A stretch of DNA of 64,000 nucleotides, from contig LNEY01000008.1 of NCBI GenBank assembly GCA_001464195.1, positions 1-64,000 of the forward strand, in the 5' to 3' direction. Of this stretch, positions 15,297 through 25,056 are shown piece by piece. A model generated the notes under the pieces. The model saw only the letters and a program-made list of their open reading frames with translations, was not told the DNA's origin and did no database searches. The translations under genes and the position numbers were made by a program. The DNA comes from Burkholderiales bacterium Ga0077547. GTDB taxonomy: Bacteria; Pseudomonadota; Gammaproteobacteria; Burkholderiales; Burkholderiaceae_C. Positions within the stretch are counted from its first letter, which is position 1; every line of letters begins with the position of its first letter.

Positions 15297-16433
15297 ATGA
15301 GTATTCCGTTCAAGCAAAAACTGAGCGTCGGCGCCTACGTCGTCAAGCAGAAGCTGCTCGGCAACAAGCGCTACCCGCTGGTGCTGATGCTGGAGCCGCT
15401 GTTCCGCTGCAACCTGGCCTGCGCCGGCTGCGGCAAGATCGATCACCCGGAAGATGTCCTTGACAAGCGCCTGAGCGTGGCCGAATGCATGGCCGCGGTC
15501 GACGAGTGCGGCGCGCCGGTCGTGTCGATCCCGGGCGGTGAGCCGCTGCTGCACAAGGAAATGCCCGAGATCGTGCGCGGCATCGTCGCCCGCAAGAAGT
15601 TCGTCTACCTGTGCACCAATGCGCTGCTGCTCCAGAAGCGCATGGACGACTACACGCCGTCGCCCTACCTGACCTTTTCCGTGCACCTGGATGGAGACCG
15701 TGAACGCCACGACGAAGCGGTGTGCCAGGAGGGGGTGTTCGACCGCGCCGTGGAGGCCATTCAGCAGGCGCTGACGCGTGGCTTTCGCGTCAGCGTCAAC
15801 TGCACGCTGTTCAACGGCGAGACGCCCGACCGTGTGGCCGCCTTCCTGGACTATCTGGTGGATCTGGGCGTGGAGGCGACCACCATTTCGCCTGGGTTCA
15901 GTTACGAGCGAGCGCCACAGCAGCATGTGTTCCTGCAGCGCCAGGCCACCCGCCAGCTGTTCCGCGACATCTTCAAGCTGGGCGCGACCCGGCGTGGCGC
16001 ACGCCAATGGCGGCTGAACCACTCGAGCCTGTATCTCGATTTTCTGGCCGGCAACCAGAACTACCAGTGCACCCCCTGGGGCAGCCCGGCGCGCAACGTG
16101 TTCGGCTGGCAGAAGCCCTGCTATCTGATGGCCGATGAAGGCTACGCGCCCACCTTTGCCGCGTTGATGAAGGACACGCCCTGGGAAAAATACGGCTCCA
16201 GCAGCAACCCCAAGTGCGCCCAGTGCATGGCGCATTGCGGTTATGAGCCGACGGCGGTGAATGCGGCGATGGCGAATCCGCTGAAAGCGGCCTGGGTGGC
16301 GCTGCGGGGGCCACGCACCAGCGGTCCGATGGTCGACAACGATGTGCCGATCACGCCCCCCAACGGCGATCGTGAGTACCCGGTGCACCTGATGATGAAG
16401 GCACCTGCCGCGAACCACGTTGATCGGGAATGA
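15297..16433 (+). CDS. hpnH: Hopanoid biosynthesis radical SAM protein HpnH (adenosylhopane synthase)
   Basis: A 378-residue radical SAM enzyme that joins the 5'-deoxyadenosyl group to hopene, the step before HpnG. Cluster cysteines C38, C42 and C45 lie in FRCNLACAGC. The SIPGGEPLLH block, TNALLLQKRM, FSVHLDGDRERHD and a C-terminal Cys-rich CAQCMAHCGYEPTAV segment match HpnH closely. ATG 15297. It is divergently placed from shc-hpnG, giving a compact extended-hopanoid locus. The last 40 residues are variable. Confidence 0.95.
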   Translation: MSIPFKQKLSVGAYVVKQKLLGNKRYPLVLMLEPLFRCNLACAGCGKIDHPEDVLDKRLSVAECMAAVDECGAPVVSIPGGEPLLHKEMPEIVRGIVARKKFVYLCTNALLLQKRMDDYTPSPYLTFSVHLDGDRERHDEAVCQEGVFDRAVEAIQQALTRGFRVSVNCTLFNGETPDRVAAFLDYLVDLGVEATTISPGFSYERAPQQHVFLQRQATRQLFRDIFKLGATRRGARQWRLNHSSLYLDFLAGNQNYQCTPWGSPARNVFGWQKPCYLMADEGYAPTFAALMKDTPWEKYGSSSNPKCAQCMAHCGYEPTAVNAAMANPLKAAWVALRGPRTSGPMVDNDVPITPPNGDREYPVHLMMKAPAANHVDRE

Positions 16434-16436
16434 GCC

Positions 16437-17286
<850 letters not shown>

Positions 17287-17293
17287 TGCCGCC

Positions 17294-18289
17294 ATGACCT
17301 CCGTGATCCTGTACAGCCCATCTGGCGTCGTCGCTGCGGCCCCCTTGCGCCGTGCCGCGCGCCGCCTCACCGCGCTGGGCTTTCAGGTCGAGATCGATGC
17401 CTCAGCGCTTGCCAAGCACCAGCGCTTCGCCGGTGACGACGACACCCGGCTGGCTGCGCTGCATCGTGTCGCCGAGCGCGCGCCCGACATCGCCATGGCC
17501 ACGCGAGGCGGCTACGGGCTGACCCGGCTGCTCGATCGCATTGACTGGCCACTGATCCATCGCAGCATCGAGCGCGGCACACGCTGGGTAGGTCACAGCG
17601 ACTTCACCGCCTTTCAGCTGGGCTTGCTCGCGCATCGAACCGGGGCAGGCCAGGGCGCTGCGACCTGCGCGGCACACGGCCACGATGATGACCCTGCTCA
17701 CGACCATGCCGACCACCCGGACCACCCCGCGCGCGGCGTCGTGGGCCTGACCTGGGCTGGGCCGATGGCCTGCGGTGACTTCGGCGGCGACGCTGTGGAC
17801 GACATCACCGAGCCGTGCTTCGTCGAAGCGATGAGTGGCGCACTGGAGGCGGTGGGCTTTCGCACTGAAGCGGGATTCGACGGCCTGGCCGTGCGCGGCA
17901 CGCTGTGGGGCGGCAACCTGTGCATGGTGACCTCCTTGCTGGGTACCCCGCACTGGCCGAAGGCCACCACGACGCGTGGCGGCATCCTGTTCCTGGAAGA
18001 CGTCAACGAGCACCCGTACCGCGTCGAGCGCAGCCTGCTGCAGCTGCAGCAGGCCGGCGTACTCGATGCACAGAAGGCCGTGCTGTTGGGCGACTTCAGC
18101 GGCTATCGCCCATCGCCGCTGGACCGTGGCTATCGGCTGAAGACGGCCATCTCGCACCTGCGCAGCCTGACGAAGGTGCCGATCCTGACCGGCTTGCCAT
18201 TCGGTCATGTGCCCACCAAGGTCACGATGCCGGTGGGTGCCAAGGTTCAGCTGATCGTTCAAGGGCGCGACGCGCTGGTCGGCTGGTGA
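17294..18289 (+). CDS. ldcA: LD-carboxypeptidase (peptidase S66) with a His/Asp-rich insert
   Basis: A 331-residue cytoplasmic enzyme that trims the terminal D-Ala from recycled murein tetrapeptides. The nucleophile serine is in WVGHSDFTAF, the acid in LEDVNEHPYRVERSL, and the histidine in GLPFGHVPTKVTMPVG. Between about residues 115 and 145 there is an unusual insert, AAHGHDDDPAHDHADHPDHP, rich in His and Asp, that could bind metal. ATG 17294 is eight bases after tadA. The stop overlaps the next gene's ATG by one base. Confidence 0.9.
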   Translation: MTSVILYSPSGVVAAAPLRRAARRLTALGFQVEIDASALAKHQRFAGDDDTRLAALHRVAERAPDIAMATRGGYGLTRLLDRIDWPLIHRSIERGTRWVGHSDFTAFQLGLLAHRTGAGQGAATCAAHGHDDDPAHDHADHPDHPARGVVGLTWAGPMACGDFGGDAVDDITEPCFVEAMSGALEAVGFRTEAGFDGLAVRGTLWGGNLCMVTSLLGTPHWPKATTTRGGILFLEDVNEHPYRVERSLLQLQQAGVLDAQKAVLLGDFSGYRPSPLDRGYRLKTAISHLRSLTKVPILTGLPFGHVPTKVTMPVGAKVQLIVQGRDALVGW

Positions 18290-20496
18290 TGCGCGGGCTC
18301 GTCGGCGCAGGGTTGGTGGCGCTGGCGAGCTTTTTGGCTGGTTGCAACAACAACCCGTGGCCCGACGGTGCGGCGGCCTCCAACACGCTCTACACCGCGG
18401 TGTCTGGCAGTTCGCCTCGCCACCTCGACCCCACGGCCTCGTACTGGAGCAACGAGACGCCGTACACCTACCAGATCTACGAGCCGCCCTATGGCTACCA
18501 TTACCTGAAGCGACCGTTCGCGCTGGAGGGCAAGGCCGCGGTCGATGTCGTGCAGCCGCGGTATCTCGACAAGAACGGCGAGCCGCTCCCTGCCGATGCG
18601 CCGGCGGCCGAGATCGCCGAAAGCGTCTACGACGTGCGCATCAAGCCCGGCATCCGGTACCAGCCGCACCCGGCGTTTGCGACCGACGCGCAAGGGCATC
18701 ACCGGTATCACGCGCTGAAGCCGGGCGAGCTTGGCGATCGTCGTTCGCCCTGGCAGTTCGAGCACCAGGGCACGCGCGAGCTGGTGGCCGAGGATTTCGT
18801 CTACGCGCTCAAGCGCCAGGCCACCACGCGCATCACGACGCCGATCTACGGCATCTTCTCCGAGCACGTGCTCGGGCTGAAGGACTACGGCGCGCTGATC
18901 AAGGCCGAGGACGAGAAGCTGCGCGCGGGGCTCGATCCGGCCGCGCGCGACAAGCCCTTCCTGGACTTCCGGAAGTGGCCGCTGATCGGCGCGACCGCAC
19001 CCGAGAAGCACCTGCTGCGCATCCGCATCAAGGGCAAGTACCCGCAGTGGAGCTACTGGATGTCGCTGACCTTCATGGCGCCGGTGCCTTGGGAGGCCGA
19101 CGCGTTCTATGCCCAGCCGGGCATGGCGGCCAATGGCCTGTCGCTCGACACCTGGCCCGTGGGCACCGGGCCGTACATGATGACCGAATCGGTACAGGAC
19201 ACCCGGCACGTGATGAAGCGCAACCCGAACTACCGGGGCGAGCCGTATCCCTGCGAGGGTGTCGAGGCCGACCAAACCAACGGCATGCTGGCCGACTGCG
19301 GCCAACCCACGCCGTTCGTCGACACCATCGTGGCGGTCATCGAGAAGGAAAGCGTGCCGCTGCGTGCCAAATTCCGTCAGGGCTACTACGACGTTCCGCG
19401 CGTCGAGCGTGTCGACGACGGGCTGGAATTTCTGGTCGAGATGGACGATTCGGAAGAGGTGCGTCGCGACTACATCGCGCGCGGCTTCCAACTCCCGAAG
19501 TTTGCTGACGTGACCTCGTGGTACCTCGGCTTCAACATGCTCGACCCTGTGATCGGACGAGGCGACACACCGGCGCAGCAGGCGAAGAACCGCCAACTGC
19601 GCCAGGCCATCTCGATCGCCATCGACTGGGAGGAGTACAGCCGCATCTTCCCGAAGAGCGCAGGCGAAACCGCGATGGGCCCGCTGCCCGATGGCATCTT
19701 CGGCTCGCGCCACGGCCAGCCGCAGGGCATCAACCCCGTGACGCATCGCCTCGTCAACGGCAAGGCGGTGCGCCGCCCGATCTCTGAGGCGAAGAAGCTG
19801 CTGGCCGAGGCTGGCTATCCCGGTGGTCGGGATGCCGCGACCGGCCGCCCACTGGTGCTGAACTACGACTACTACAACCAGCCCACGCCCGAGGTGAAGT
19901 CGCAGCTCGATTGGATGGTCAAGCAGTTCGCGAAGATCGATGTGCAGCTCGAAATTCGCGCCACCGACAACAACCAGTTCCAGGACAAGGTGCGCCAAGG
20001 CAAGCACCAGATCTTCTGGTCAGGCTGGCTGGCTGACTACCCTGACGCCGAGAATTTCCTGTTTCTGCTGTACGGCCCGAACGCGAAGTCCACCTCCGAC
20101 GGCGAGAACACCGCGAACTACGCCAACCCCGAGTACGACGCGCTGTTCGCACAGCTCAAGGGCGTCGATGATGGCCCCGAGAAGCAGGCGTTGATTGATC
20201 GGATGACCAACCTTGTGCAGCAGGATGCGCCGTGGTCCTTCGGCTACTTTCCGTATTCCTCGGGGGCGTTCCAGGCCTGGGTCCACAACGCGAAGCCCGC
20301 GGTGCTGGTGCGTGACATGGCGCGCTACATCCGCATCGATGCGGCCGAGCGGGCGCGCCGCCAAGCCGAGTGGAACAAGCCGGTGTGGTGGCCGATGGGG
20401 CTGGGTGCGGCGGGGCTGATCGCTGTCGTGTGGCTGGCGCTGCGCAGCTTCCGCCGGCGCGAGCGGCTCGATGCGCGGGGCGCGGTGCTGTCGTGA
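18289..20496 (+). CDS. Peptide ABC transporter substrate-binding lipoprotein with C-terminal membrane helix
   Basis: A 735-residue family 5 solute-binding protein (OppA/DppA type). The lipobox LASFLAGC puts the lipid Cys at residue 19. The body shows family 5 blocks such as NGLSLDTWPVGTGPYMM, LRQAISIAIDWEEY and EAKKLLAEAGYPGG. Unusually, the C-terminus carries a hydrophobic helix (WWPMGLGAAGLIAVVWLAL) and a basic tail, so both ends would be membrane-attached. It is longer than OppA (about 540). ATG 18289 overlaps the ldcA stop. Confidence 0.88.
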   Translation: MRGLVGAGLVALASFLAGCNNNPWPDGAAASNTLYTAVSGSSPRHLDPTASYWSNETPYTYQIYEPPYGYHYLKRPFALEGKAAVDVVQPRYLDKNGEPLPADAPAAEIAESVYDVRIKPGIRYQPHPAFATDAQGHHRYHALKPGELGDRRSPWQFEHQGTRELVAEDFVYALKRQATTRITTPIYGIFSEHVLGLKDYGALIKAEDEKLRAGLDPAARDKPFLDFRKWPLIGATAPEKHLLRIRIKGKYPQWSYWMSLTFMAPVPWEADAFYAQPGMAANGLSLDTWPVGTGPYMMTESVQDTRHVMKRNPNYRGEPYPCEGVEADQTNGMLADCGQPTPFVDTIVAVIEKESVPLRAKFRQGYYDVPRVERVDDGLEFLVEMDDSEEVRRDYIARGFQLPKFADVTSWYLGFNMLDPVIGRGDTPAQQAKNRQLRQAISIAIDWEEYSRIFPKSAGETAMGPLPDGIFGSRHGQPQGINPVTHRLVNGKAVRRPISEAKKLLAEAGYPGGRDAATGRPLVLNYDYYNQPTPEVKSQLDWMVKQFAKIDVQLEIRATDNNQFQDKVRQGKHQIFWSGWLADYPDAENFLFLLYGPNAKSTSDGENTANYANPEYDALFAQLKGVDDGPEKQALIDRMTNLVQQDAPWSFGYFPYSSGAFQAWVHNAKPAVLVRDMARYIRIDAAERARRQAEWNKPVWWPMGLGAAGLIAVVWLALRSFRRRERLDARGAVLS

Positions 20497-20509
20497 AGCG
20501 AGGCTCTCG

Positions 20510-21493
20510 ATGCTGAGTGCCATCGTCCGCCGCATCGCCTACGGCGTGCTGATCCTCATCGGGGTGAACCTGGCGACCTTCTTCCTGTTTTTCACCGTCA
20601 ACACGCCAGATGACATGGCGCGGCTGAACATCGGCGGCAAGCGCGTGACCGCCGAGCAAATCGACAAATGGAAGATCGAGCGCGGCTACGACAAGCCGCT
20701 GTATGTGAACATGGTGCGCGAGGGCAGCGAGCGCTACACCGACACGATTTTCTGGGAACGCTCGGTGTCCTTGTTCACCCTCGACTTCGGCCGCGCCGAC
20801 GCCGAGAGTGCGGGCGACATCGGTCACCAGGTGAGTTCACGGATGGCCGTCAGCCTGCAGCTGGCGCTGCCCTTGTTCATCCTGCAGGTGATCGCGAGCA
20901 TCGCCTTCGCGCTGCTGCTGGTGATGTTCCGGCAGACCCGCTTCGATGCCTGGGGTGTGGTGCTGTGCGTGGTGATGCTGTCGATCTCCAGCCTGTTCTA
21001 CATCATCGTCGGGCAGTTCTTCTTCTCTCGCGTGCTGGGGCTGGCGCCAATCTCGGGCTATGCGCCGGGGCTCGATGCGGTCAAGTTCCTGCTGCTGCCG
21101 ATTGCGCTCTCGCTGTTCGCCCGGCTCGGTGGCGAGGCGCGGCTGTACCGCGCGATGTTCCTGGAGGAAACCGGCAAGGACTACGTGCGCACCGCGCGCG
21201 CCAAGGGCCTGAGCGAGCCGCGCGTGCTGAGCGCACATGTGTTGCGCAACGCGTTGATCCCGATCGTCACCAGCGCCGGCGGCTACCTGCCGTATGTGTT
21301 CCTCGGCAGCCTGGTGTTCGAAAGCTTCTTCGGCCTGCCGGGGCTGGGCGCCTATGTGATCGATGCGATCAGCAACCAGGACTTTGCCGTCGTGCGCACG
21401 ATGGTGTTCCTCGGCTCGCTGCTTTATGTGCTGAGCTACATCGTGATCGACATCGCTTACACCTGGATCGATCCGAGGGTGCGGCTGACATGA
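20510..21493 (+). CDS. Peptide ABC transporter permease (DppB/OppB type)
   Basis: A 327-residue inner-membrane permease. The first helix (IAYGVLILIGVNLATFFLF) is followed by a long periplasmic loop, then the bundle. The cytoplasmic EAA loop reads EETGKDYVRTARAKGLSEPRVLSAHVLRNALIP, and the GLPGLGAYVIDAI end is typical. ATG 20510, 13 bases after the binding-protein gene. Its partner is the permease at 21794. Confidence 0.92.
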   Translation: MLSAIVRRIAYGVLILIGVNLATFFLFFTVNTPDDMARLNIGGKRVTAEQIDKWKIERGYDKPLYVNMVREGSERYTDTIFWERSVSLFTLDFGRADAESAGDIGHQVSSRMAVSLQLALPLFILQVIASIAFALLLVMFRQTRFDAWGVVLCVVMLSISSLFYIIVGQFFFSRVLGLAPISGYAPGLDAVKFLLLPIALSLFARLGGEARLYRAMFLEETGKDYVRTARAKGLSEPRVLSAHVLRNALIPIVTSAGGYLPYVFLGSLVFESFFGLPGLGAYVIDAISNQDFAVVRTMVFLGSLLYVLSYIVIDIAYTWIDPRVRLT

Positions 21494-21793
21494 TGTCGCT
21501 CCCACGCACATCGCACTTGCTGCCCCCCGTGGGGAGCGTCAGTGACTTCGGCCGGCCGACAGCACTCAGTACGCAATGCACTTCGTCAGTTCCTTGCCTG
21601 CCGGTCGATGAGGCGCGCGATCACGTCGACGCTGCACTCTGCTCCGCGAATGTCCTCCGGCCTGCGGCCTCCTCCTTTATTTCGCTGCGCAGAACACACC
21701 GCCGACGTGATCCATCAGCACCGGGGTTTTTCGACCACCGGCCGCCAGCTCCTCACGTGCCGGGTCATGCGAACGGCGGTGGACCCCTCTGAC
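21494..21793. other. Non-coding insertion between the two permease genes
   Basis: About 300 bases with no supported gene, where a coupled operon would normally have a few bases. It begins with a C-run/G-run palindrome (CCCCCCGTGGGGAGCG near 21523) that resembles dispersed repeats I associate with Burkholderiales genomes. It probably represents repeat insertion or decayed sequence. Confidence 0.45.
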
Positions 21794-23251
21794 ATGAGCA
21801 TCATGCTGCCGAAGTTCGTTTTGCTGTGGACCGATGCGGTCATGTGGGCACTGGTGGTCGCGTTGCTCATCTACGCACGGGTCGTCTGGCGCAGCCCGAA
21901 CCTGCGCGCCAGCTGGACGCTGGTGTTCCGCGATGCGACGGCGTTCGCATCAGCGATCGTGCTCGGGCTGTGCCTGTTGATCACCTTGCTCGACAGCGTG
22001 CATTTCCGACGTGCCTTGCCACTCGCGGCGGGAACCGGTAGCGCTGCGCAGGCCGTCGCCTACGACACCCGCACGCAGTCGGTGCTCGATGCGCTGCTGG
22101 TGAATTTGATTGAGTCGCGGGAGGCGACCTACTCGCGGCCGCTGGCCTATCAGAGCTTCACGCTCGAATCGCTGACGGTGGAAGGCGAGGTCCGCCGCCT
22201 GCCGCCTCGCCTGCTGCACGGCGGTGCGCACCTCAGCGACCCGGCGACGCAGTGGGCCAGCGACATCTCTTGGCGTGTGGCGGGGGGACTGGCGCTCGGT
22301 GCCGTGGTCGCGCTGTTGCTCAGTGCCTGGGTCGTGTGCGGCGTGGCCCGTCGGCAAGGTTGGGCCTGGCGTGAGGCCGTCGCGCGCGTGTGGCACGACG
22401 ACTGCGACATCCGCTGGCGCGCGGCGCTGATGACGATCGCGGGGCTGTGCCTGCTGGGCGGGCCCGCCTTGCTGCTGATGAACGACTACCACCTGCTGGG
22501 CACCGACCGCACCGGCAACGATGTGTTCTACCAGGCGCTCAAGAGCATCCGTACCGCCTTCGTCATCGGCGCGCTGGCCACGATCGCGACGCTGCCGCTG
22601 GCGGTGGGCCTGGGGCTGATGGCAGGCTACTTCAGAGGCTGGGTCGACGAAGCCATCCAGTACCTCTACACCGTGCTGTCGTCGGTGCCCAATGTGCTGT
22701 TGATCGCAGCCTGCGTGCTGATGGTGCAGGTCTATCTGGACCAGCACCCGGAGTTGTTCGAGACCGGTGCCGAGCGTGCCGACCTGAAGCTCTTCCTGTT
22801 GTGCGCCATCCTCGGCCTCACTGGCTGGGCCGGGCTGTGCCGATTGCTGCGCGCCGAAGCGCTGAAGCTGCGCGAGCTGGAGTACGTGCAGGCTGCCGTC
22901 GCCTTCGGTGTCGGCCCATGGCGCATCATCGTGCGCCACCTGATGCCCAATGTGATGCACCTGGTGCTGATCACCACCGTGCTCGAGTTTTCGGGGCTGA
23001 TCCTCTACGAAGCCGTGCTGTCTTACGTGGGCGTGGGCGTCGATCCGTCGATGAACAGCTTCGGCGGCATGATCAATCTGGCCCGCAGCGAGATGAGCCG
23101 CGACCAGGTGGTGTGGTGGTCTTTCGCCGCTGCTTTCGGCTTCATGGTGACGGTGGTGCTGGCTGCCAACTTCTTTGCCGATGGCGTGCGTGATGCGTTC
23201 GACCCGCGTGCACGTGTGTTTCGTCGGCGCAAGACGGCCCCATGGCCTTAG
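21794..23251 (+). CDS. Peptide ABC transporter permease (DppC/OppC type)
   Basis: A 485-residue permease, much longer than DppC (about 300). Residues 1-200 contain extra helices at about 10-30, 45-65 and 155-175 with a periplasmic segment between them. The canonical part follows: LLGTDRTGNDVFYQALKSIRTAF, helices, and the EAA loop (GLCRLLRAEALKLRELEYVQAA). ATG 21794 (MSIMLPKF) is chosen because the frame upstream is the non-coding insertion. It pairs with the DppB-type permease; the ATPase is not adjacent. Confidence 0.88.
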   Translation: MSIMLPKFVLLWTDAVMWALVVALLIYARVVWRSPNLRASWTLVFRDATAFASAIVLGLCLLITLLDSVHFRRALPLAAGTGSAAQAVAYDTRTQSVLDALLVNLIESREATYSRPLAYQSFTLESLTVEGEVRRLPPRLLHGGAHLSDPATQWASDISWRVAGGLALGAVVALLLSAWVVCGVARRQGWAWREAVARVWHDDCDIRWRAALMTIAGLCLLGGPALLLMNDYHLLGTDRTGNDVFYQALKSIRTAFVIGALATIATLPLAVGLGLMAGYFRGWVDEAIQYLYTVLSSVPNVLLIAACVLMVQVYLDQHPELFETGAERADLKLFLLCAILGLTGWAGLCRLLRAEALKLRELEYVQAAVAFGVGPWRIIVRHLMPNVMHLVLITTVLEFSGLILYEAVLSYVGVGVDPSMNSFGGMINLARSEMSRDQVVWWSFAAAFGFMVTVVLAANFFADGVRDAFDPRARVFRRRKTAPWP

Positions 23252-24093
23252 CGCTGCAGCACTTCCAGCCACGCGCGCTGCGCGTCGCTCAGGTCTTCGG
23301 GGCGTGACATCAGGGCGCCTTGCAAGGCGCTGCGGGTCGACGCCTCGACCTCGGGCAGCGGTTGATTGACGAGGTGGACGAGCAGCGCCAGTGCCTGCTC
23401 GAGAGTGCGACCGTAGCGCTCGAAGATGGCCGCCACGGTCACATGGTGAGCCGGGTCGTCGAGCCAGCAGTCGTAATCGGTGACCAGGCCGATGGTCGCG
23501 TAGCCCAGCTGTGCTTCGCGAGCCAGAAATGCCTCGGGCACGTTGGTCATGCCCACGAGATGACAGCCGGCACCGCGCAGAAAGTGGCTCTCGGCGCGGG
23601 TACCCAGGCGTGGGCCTTCGACGCAGGCATAGGTGAGATCGCGGTGCAGCGACAGGCCAAGGTGGGCAGCACCTGCGGCCACCCAATGGACCATGGCCGC
23701 GCTCACCGGCTCGGCGGTCGACACGTGCGCCGCGACGCCGCTGCCGAAGTAGGTGCGCTCGCGTCCGCCCTTCGTCCAGTCGAAGTACTGGCCGGGCAAT
23801 GCGAAGTGCCCAGGCTCGATGTGCATCGCCAGACTGCCGACAGCCGAGAAGCCCAGCACCATCGTTGCCCCCGCACGTTTCAAGGCGTAGAGATTGGCGC
23901 GGTAGTTCACCTCGTGCGGCAGCAGCCGATGCCCGCTGCCGTGCCGCGCCATGAACAGCAAGGTGTGGGCGCCGAGCCGGCCGCGCACGACGCGCCCCGA
24001 GGGCGCGCCGAAGGGCGTGGTTTCGTCGAGTTCGGCCTCGATGTGCAGACCCGGCAGGGCATAGATGCCGGTGCCTCCGATGATGGCGAGCAT
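23248..24093 (-). CDS. mtnP: 5'-methylthioadenosine phosphorylase-like nucleoside phosphorylase
   Basis: A 281-residue PNP/MTAP-family enzyme. The N-terminal IIGGTGIYALPG, RHGSGHRLLPHEVNYRANL and GMTNVPEAFLAREAQL are family blocks. The base-binding loop reads TDYDCWLDD: the two Asp of DYD are the residues that select 6-aminopurines in human MTAP. The substrate is therefore probably an adenine nucleoside, rather than the methylthioinosine used by the Pseudomonas enzyme. It overlaps the convergent permease gene by four bases and lies 51 bases after an arsenosugar-type glycosyltransferase on the same strand, which may point to a specialised nucleoside substrate. Confidence 0.85.
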   Translation of the reverse strand: MLAIIGGTGIYALPGLHIEAELDETTPFGAPSGRVVRGRLGAHTLLFMARHGSGHRLLPHEVNYRANLYALKRAGATMVLGFSAVGSLAMHIEPGHFALPGQYFDWTKGGRERTYFGSGVAAHVSTAEPVSAAMVHWVAAGAAHLGLSLHRDLTYACVEGPRLGTRAESHFLRGAGCHLVGMTNVPEAFLAREAQLGYATIGLVTDYDCWLDDPAHHVTVAAIFERYGRTLEQALALLVHLVNQPLPEVEASTRSALQGALMSRPEDLSDAQRAWLEVLQR

Positions 24094-24144
24094 GGGGATG
24101 TCCTTGAAGTGGGGTTCGGTGAAGTCAGTGGTTGCAACGCATCG

Positions 24145-24861
24145 TCAGGGGTAGGCCTTGGCCAGTTCATCGGCTGGGGTGCCCAGCCAGTAGCGCAGCC
24201 GCAGGCGCCACATCAGCCAGACGGTGCGCCACACGCCGTGGCGTTCCCAGCGACGGCCTGAGGTGACCACGCGCTCGCGCAGGCAGGCGGGTGGGCCGTG
24301 CTGGCGCAGGCAGCGCGACAACTCGATGTCTTCCATCAGTGGCTGATCGGGAAAGCCGCCCACCCGCTCGAACAGCGCGCGCTGGACAAAGATGGCCTGG
24401 TCGCCGGTGGCGATGCCACTGAAGCGCGAGCGCGCATTCATCAGCGTGGCGATCAGCGGAAACAGCGCTGAGCGGCCGTCGATGTGCACGTCGAAACGAC
24501 CCCAACCCGCGCCGCTGGCCAGTGCCTCGCCGATCGCCGACAGCGCATCCGGGGGCAGCGTGGTGTCGGCGTGCAAGAACAGCAGCACCTCACCTGCCGC
24601 GGCAGCGGCCCCGGCGTTCATCTGGCGCGCGCGACCTTGTGGGGCGGTGATCACCCGATCGGCCAGCGCTTCGGCGCGCAGCGCCGTGCCGTCGCGGCTG
24701 CCACCGTCGACCACGGTGACATCGACGCCCTGCTGTCGCAGCGTCGCCAGCGTCTGCAGCGCAGGCACGATGCGCTCGGCCTCGTTGAGGGTCGGGATGA
24801 CGATGGACAGCGGCGCGCGCTGGGAGCGGGTGCAGGTCATGGCGGGAATGCGGCTGGCCAT
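24145..24861 (-). CDS. TIGR04283-type glycosyltransferase 2 (arsenosugar/selenodomain-associated)
   Basis: A 238-residue GT-A enzyme. It has LSIVIPTLNEAERI, VDGGSRDGT, the signature APQGRARQMNAGAAAA, the FLHADTTLP metal site, GDQAIFVQR and a C-terminal basic end. The RARQMNAG and GDQAIF blocks mark the transferase-2 family found with radical SAM ArsS. It is proposed to act in arsenosugar assembly. Start ATG 24861 (ATG 24840 also possible). It is divergent from the GT2 gene at 25057 across a 195-bp promoter region. Confidence 0.88.
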   Translation of the reverse strand: MASRIPAMTCTRSQRAPLSIVIPTLNEAERIVPALQTLATLRQQGVDVTVVDGGSRDGTALRAEALADRVITAPQGRARQMNAGAAAAAGEVLLFLHADTTLPPDALSAIGEALASGAGWGRFDVHIDGRSALFPLIATLMNARSRFSGIATGDQAIFVQRALFERVGGFPDQPLMEDIELSRCLRQHGPPACLRERVVTSGRRWERHGVWRTVWLMWRLRLRYWLGTPADELAKAYP

Positions 24862-24940
24862 TCAGCGATCGATGGGACGTATCGACGTAGCGTAGCAGCC
24901 CGTGTTGACGTATGCGCGAGCCTGGCAAAACGTGAGCGAA

Positions 24941-24986
24941 GTGTCAGGCTCCTGTGAGGTTCCTGTGAGGTTCGGCTGCCCACAAT
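24941..24986 (+). promoter_or_regulatory. Three tandem 11-bp repeats with -10-like box (Pho-box-like)
   Basis: GTGTCAGGCTC (24941), CTGTGAGGTTC (24952) and CTGTGAGGTTC (24963) are exactly adjacent. Each is a CTGTCAT-like heptamer plus four bases, the 11-bp geometry of PhoB boxes. CACAAT (24981-24986) starts 11 bases after the last heptamer, as expected for the -10 element of a PhoB-activated promoter lacking a -35 box. The GT2 gene starts 71 bases downstream. The match to PhoB is by spacing more than by exact sequence, so the regulator is inferred. Confidence 0.5.
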
Positions 24987-25056
24987 TCATGGCGAGTCGT
25001 GGCCGGATGCCCCTGGTGCTGCGACGGTTTGCCCCCGCCAATTTCCCCGTCACACG

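Noticed and set aside
18259-20007. 582-codon minus frame opposite the peptide-binding protein
   Set aside because: Shadow of a well-supported gene, with no family motif.
21950-23686. 578-codon minus frame opposite the DppC-type permease
   Set aside because: Gln/His/Arg-rich shadow extending into the phosphorylase gene.
23248-24093. Calling the phosphorylase a methylthioinosine phosphorylase
   Set aside because: The TDYDCW loop has the two Asp residues of adenine-specific MTAP, not the altered loop of the inosine-specific enzymes.
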